A DNA stretch of 64,000 nucleotides from Myxococcales bacterium (GTDB lineage Bacteria > Myxococcota_A > Polyangia > Polyangiales > JADJMO01), in assembly GCA_016709545.1 (NCBI GenBank), contig JADJMO010000001.1, positions 620,001 to 684,000 of the forward strand, written 5' to 3'. Below the pieces are notes generated by a model. The model had not been told where the DNA came from. It ran no database searches and worked only from the letters and a program-made list of their open reading frames with translations. Every line of letters begins with the position of its first letter. Positions within the stretch are counted from its first letter, which is position 1. Both the position numbers and the translations under genes were made by a program. Of this stretch, positions 63,678 through 64,000 are shown piece after piece.

Positions 63678-64000
63678 TCAGACGGTCGACGGTGTCGGAC
63701 GCAAATCGATGAGTCCCGCATGACGCGCAAGGCCCTGGGTCGCGTCGGCCACCCACTGCGGCAGGGCGCCGTAGACCTTGCGGAGCGTGCCGTCCTGAGT
63801 GCGGGCACAGAGACGGGCCTCCTCGTCGTCGATCGAGTTGTCGTACAGATACACGCGGTCGGCGATCGCGAGCACCGCAGGCAGGTTGGCCATCGCCCGC
63901 TCGTATCGGCCAACGATCTTCTCGATCGGGACGGTGTGGCCGCCATCCATGACGCGCCCAGCGACCCGTGCAGCGTTGATCCTCGGATCGGACGTGCTCA
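63678..64000 (-). CDS. Zeta-toxin-like kinase, C-terminal part (cut by window end)
   Basis: At least 107 residues; the start is beyond base 64000. Motifs INAARVAGRV, GGHTVPIEKIVGRYERAM and DRVYLYDNS belong to the Zeta toxin/AAA-type kinase family (COG4185), whose members phosphorylate UDP-N-acetylglucosamine or act in toxin-antitoxin pairs. The Walker A motif would lie outside the window. No antitoxin can be seen. The last codons overlap the repeat at 63665-63693. Confidence 0.8.
   Translation of the reverse strand, partial: STSDPRINAARVAGRVMDGGHTVPIEKIVGRYERAMANLPAVLAIADRVYLYDNSIDDEEARLCARTQDGTLRKVYGALPQWVADATQGLARHAGLIDLRPTPSTV

Larger units (their letters stand above)
63496..63693. repeat. 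Direct repeats flanking the 71-bp duplication
   Basis: GGGTGGACGACTTCCAGAGG... (63496-63524) recurs as GGGTGGACGATCTTCAGACG... (63665-63693) with a few changes. The second copy contains the last codons of the Zeta-toxin-like gene, so the first copy is a displaced piece of that gene's end. Confidence 0.6.

Noticed and set aside
59758..63723. A 1321-codon plus-strand open frame opposite the surface-protein gene
   Set aside because: Low-complexity Arg/Ala/Gly composition without motifs; it is antisense to a gene with clear Cys-rich and FG-GAP-like repeats.

Overview
The DNA is very GC-rich and reads as a chromosomal segment of a myxobacterium (phylum Myxococcota, probably Polyangia or a relative). 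Supporting signs are a zinc-ribbon Ser/Thr kinase, many short lipoproteins with Asp/Thr/Ser/Ala-rich linkers after the lipobox, a MYXO-CTERM-like surface protein, an RCC1-repeat lipoprotein, a TonB-dependent receptor with its own TonB-like domain, and a CarA/CarH-type photoregulator beside carotenoid genes. No rRNA, tRNA, CRISPR array, insertion sequence or phage module was recognised.

Layout. 0-6 kb: two SPFH-family proteins, a Ser/Thr kinase, a CheW-like protein and rpoN, which has a sigma-54-type promoter of its own. 6-16 kb: a divergent pigment region. Leftward lie an ABC transporter pair, a glycosyltransferase and a cysteine-free redoxin. Rightward lies the overlapping operon crtY, prenyl synthase, crtI, crtB, a histidine-rich membrane protein and a CarH-like regulator, with an AT-rich promoter and operator-like repeats in the middle. 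16-21.6 kb: a regulatory phosphotransferase operon (hpf, ptsN, hprK, rapZ, ptsH, ptsI). rpoN and hpf are neighbours in many proteobacteria; here the pigment region sits between them.

21.7-36 kb: envelope and signalling genes, including an HtrA-like protein without catalytic residues, lipoproteins, lspA, an OatA-like acyltransferase, a hybrid histidine kinase and a phytochelatin synthase. 36-45 kb: cytochrome c, malQ, a TonB receptor, a von Willebrand A protein, a geranylgeranyl-reductase-like flavoprotein and a Gfo/Idh/MocA oxidoreductase. 45.3-47.2 kb: the most interesting locus, a radical SAM/SPASM enzyme behind a near-perfect sigma-54 promoter, followed 12 nt later by a small zinc-ribbon lipoprotein-like peptide carrying AYGGPP and LYGSPP. 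This resembles XYG substrates of radical SAM spliceases. 47-57.6 kb: an epimerase/LysR pair, RCC1, ferritin-like, DUF1624 and beta-helix proteins. 55.4-64 kb: partly a gene graveyard with decayed copies of genes found elsewhere in the window, a 1030-residue MYXO-CTERM protein, and a Zeta-toxin-like gene cut by the window edge.

Sequence quality. Five well-conserved genes (rpoN, glycosyltransferase, ABC ATPase, ptsN, FGE-like) carry a single frameshift, nearly all in or beside short G/C runs or CG repeats. The end of the XYG peptide probably carries another. At 49.74-49.98 kb there is a block of almost pure G that breaks a gene. These are more likely assembly or base-calling errors than real mutations, so the genes are annotated as single units with the break noted.
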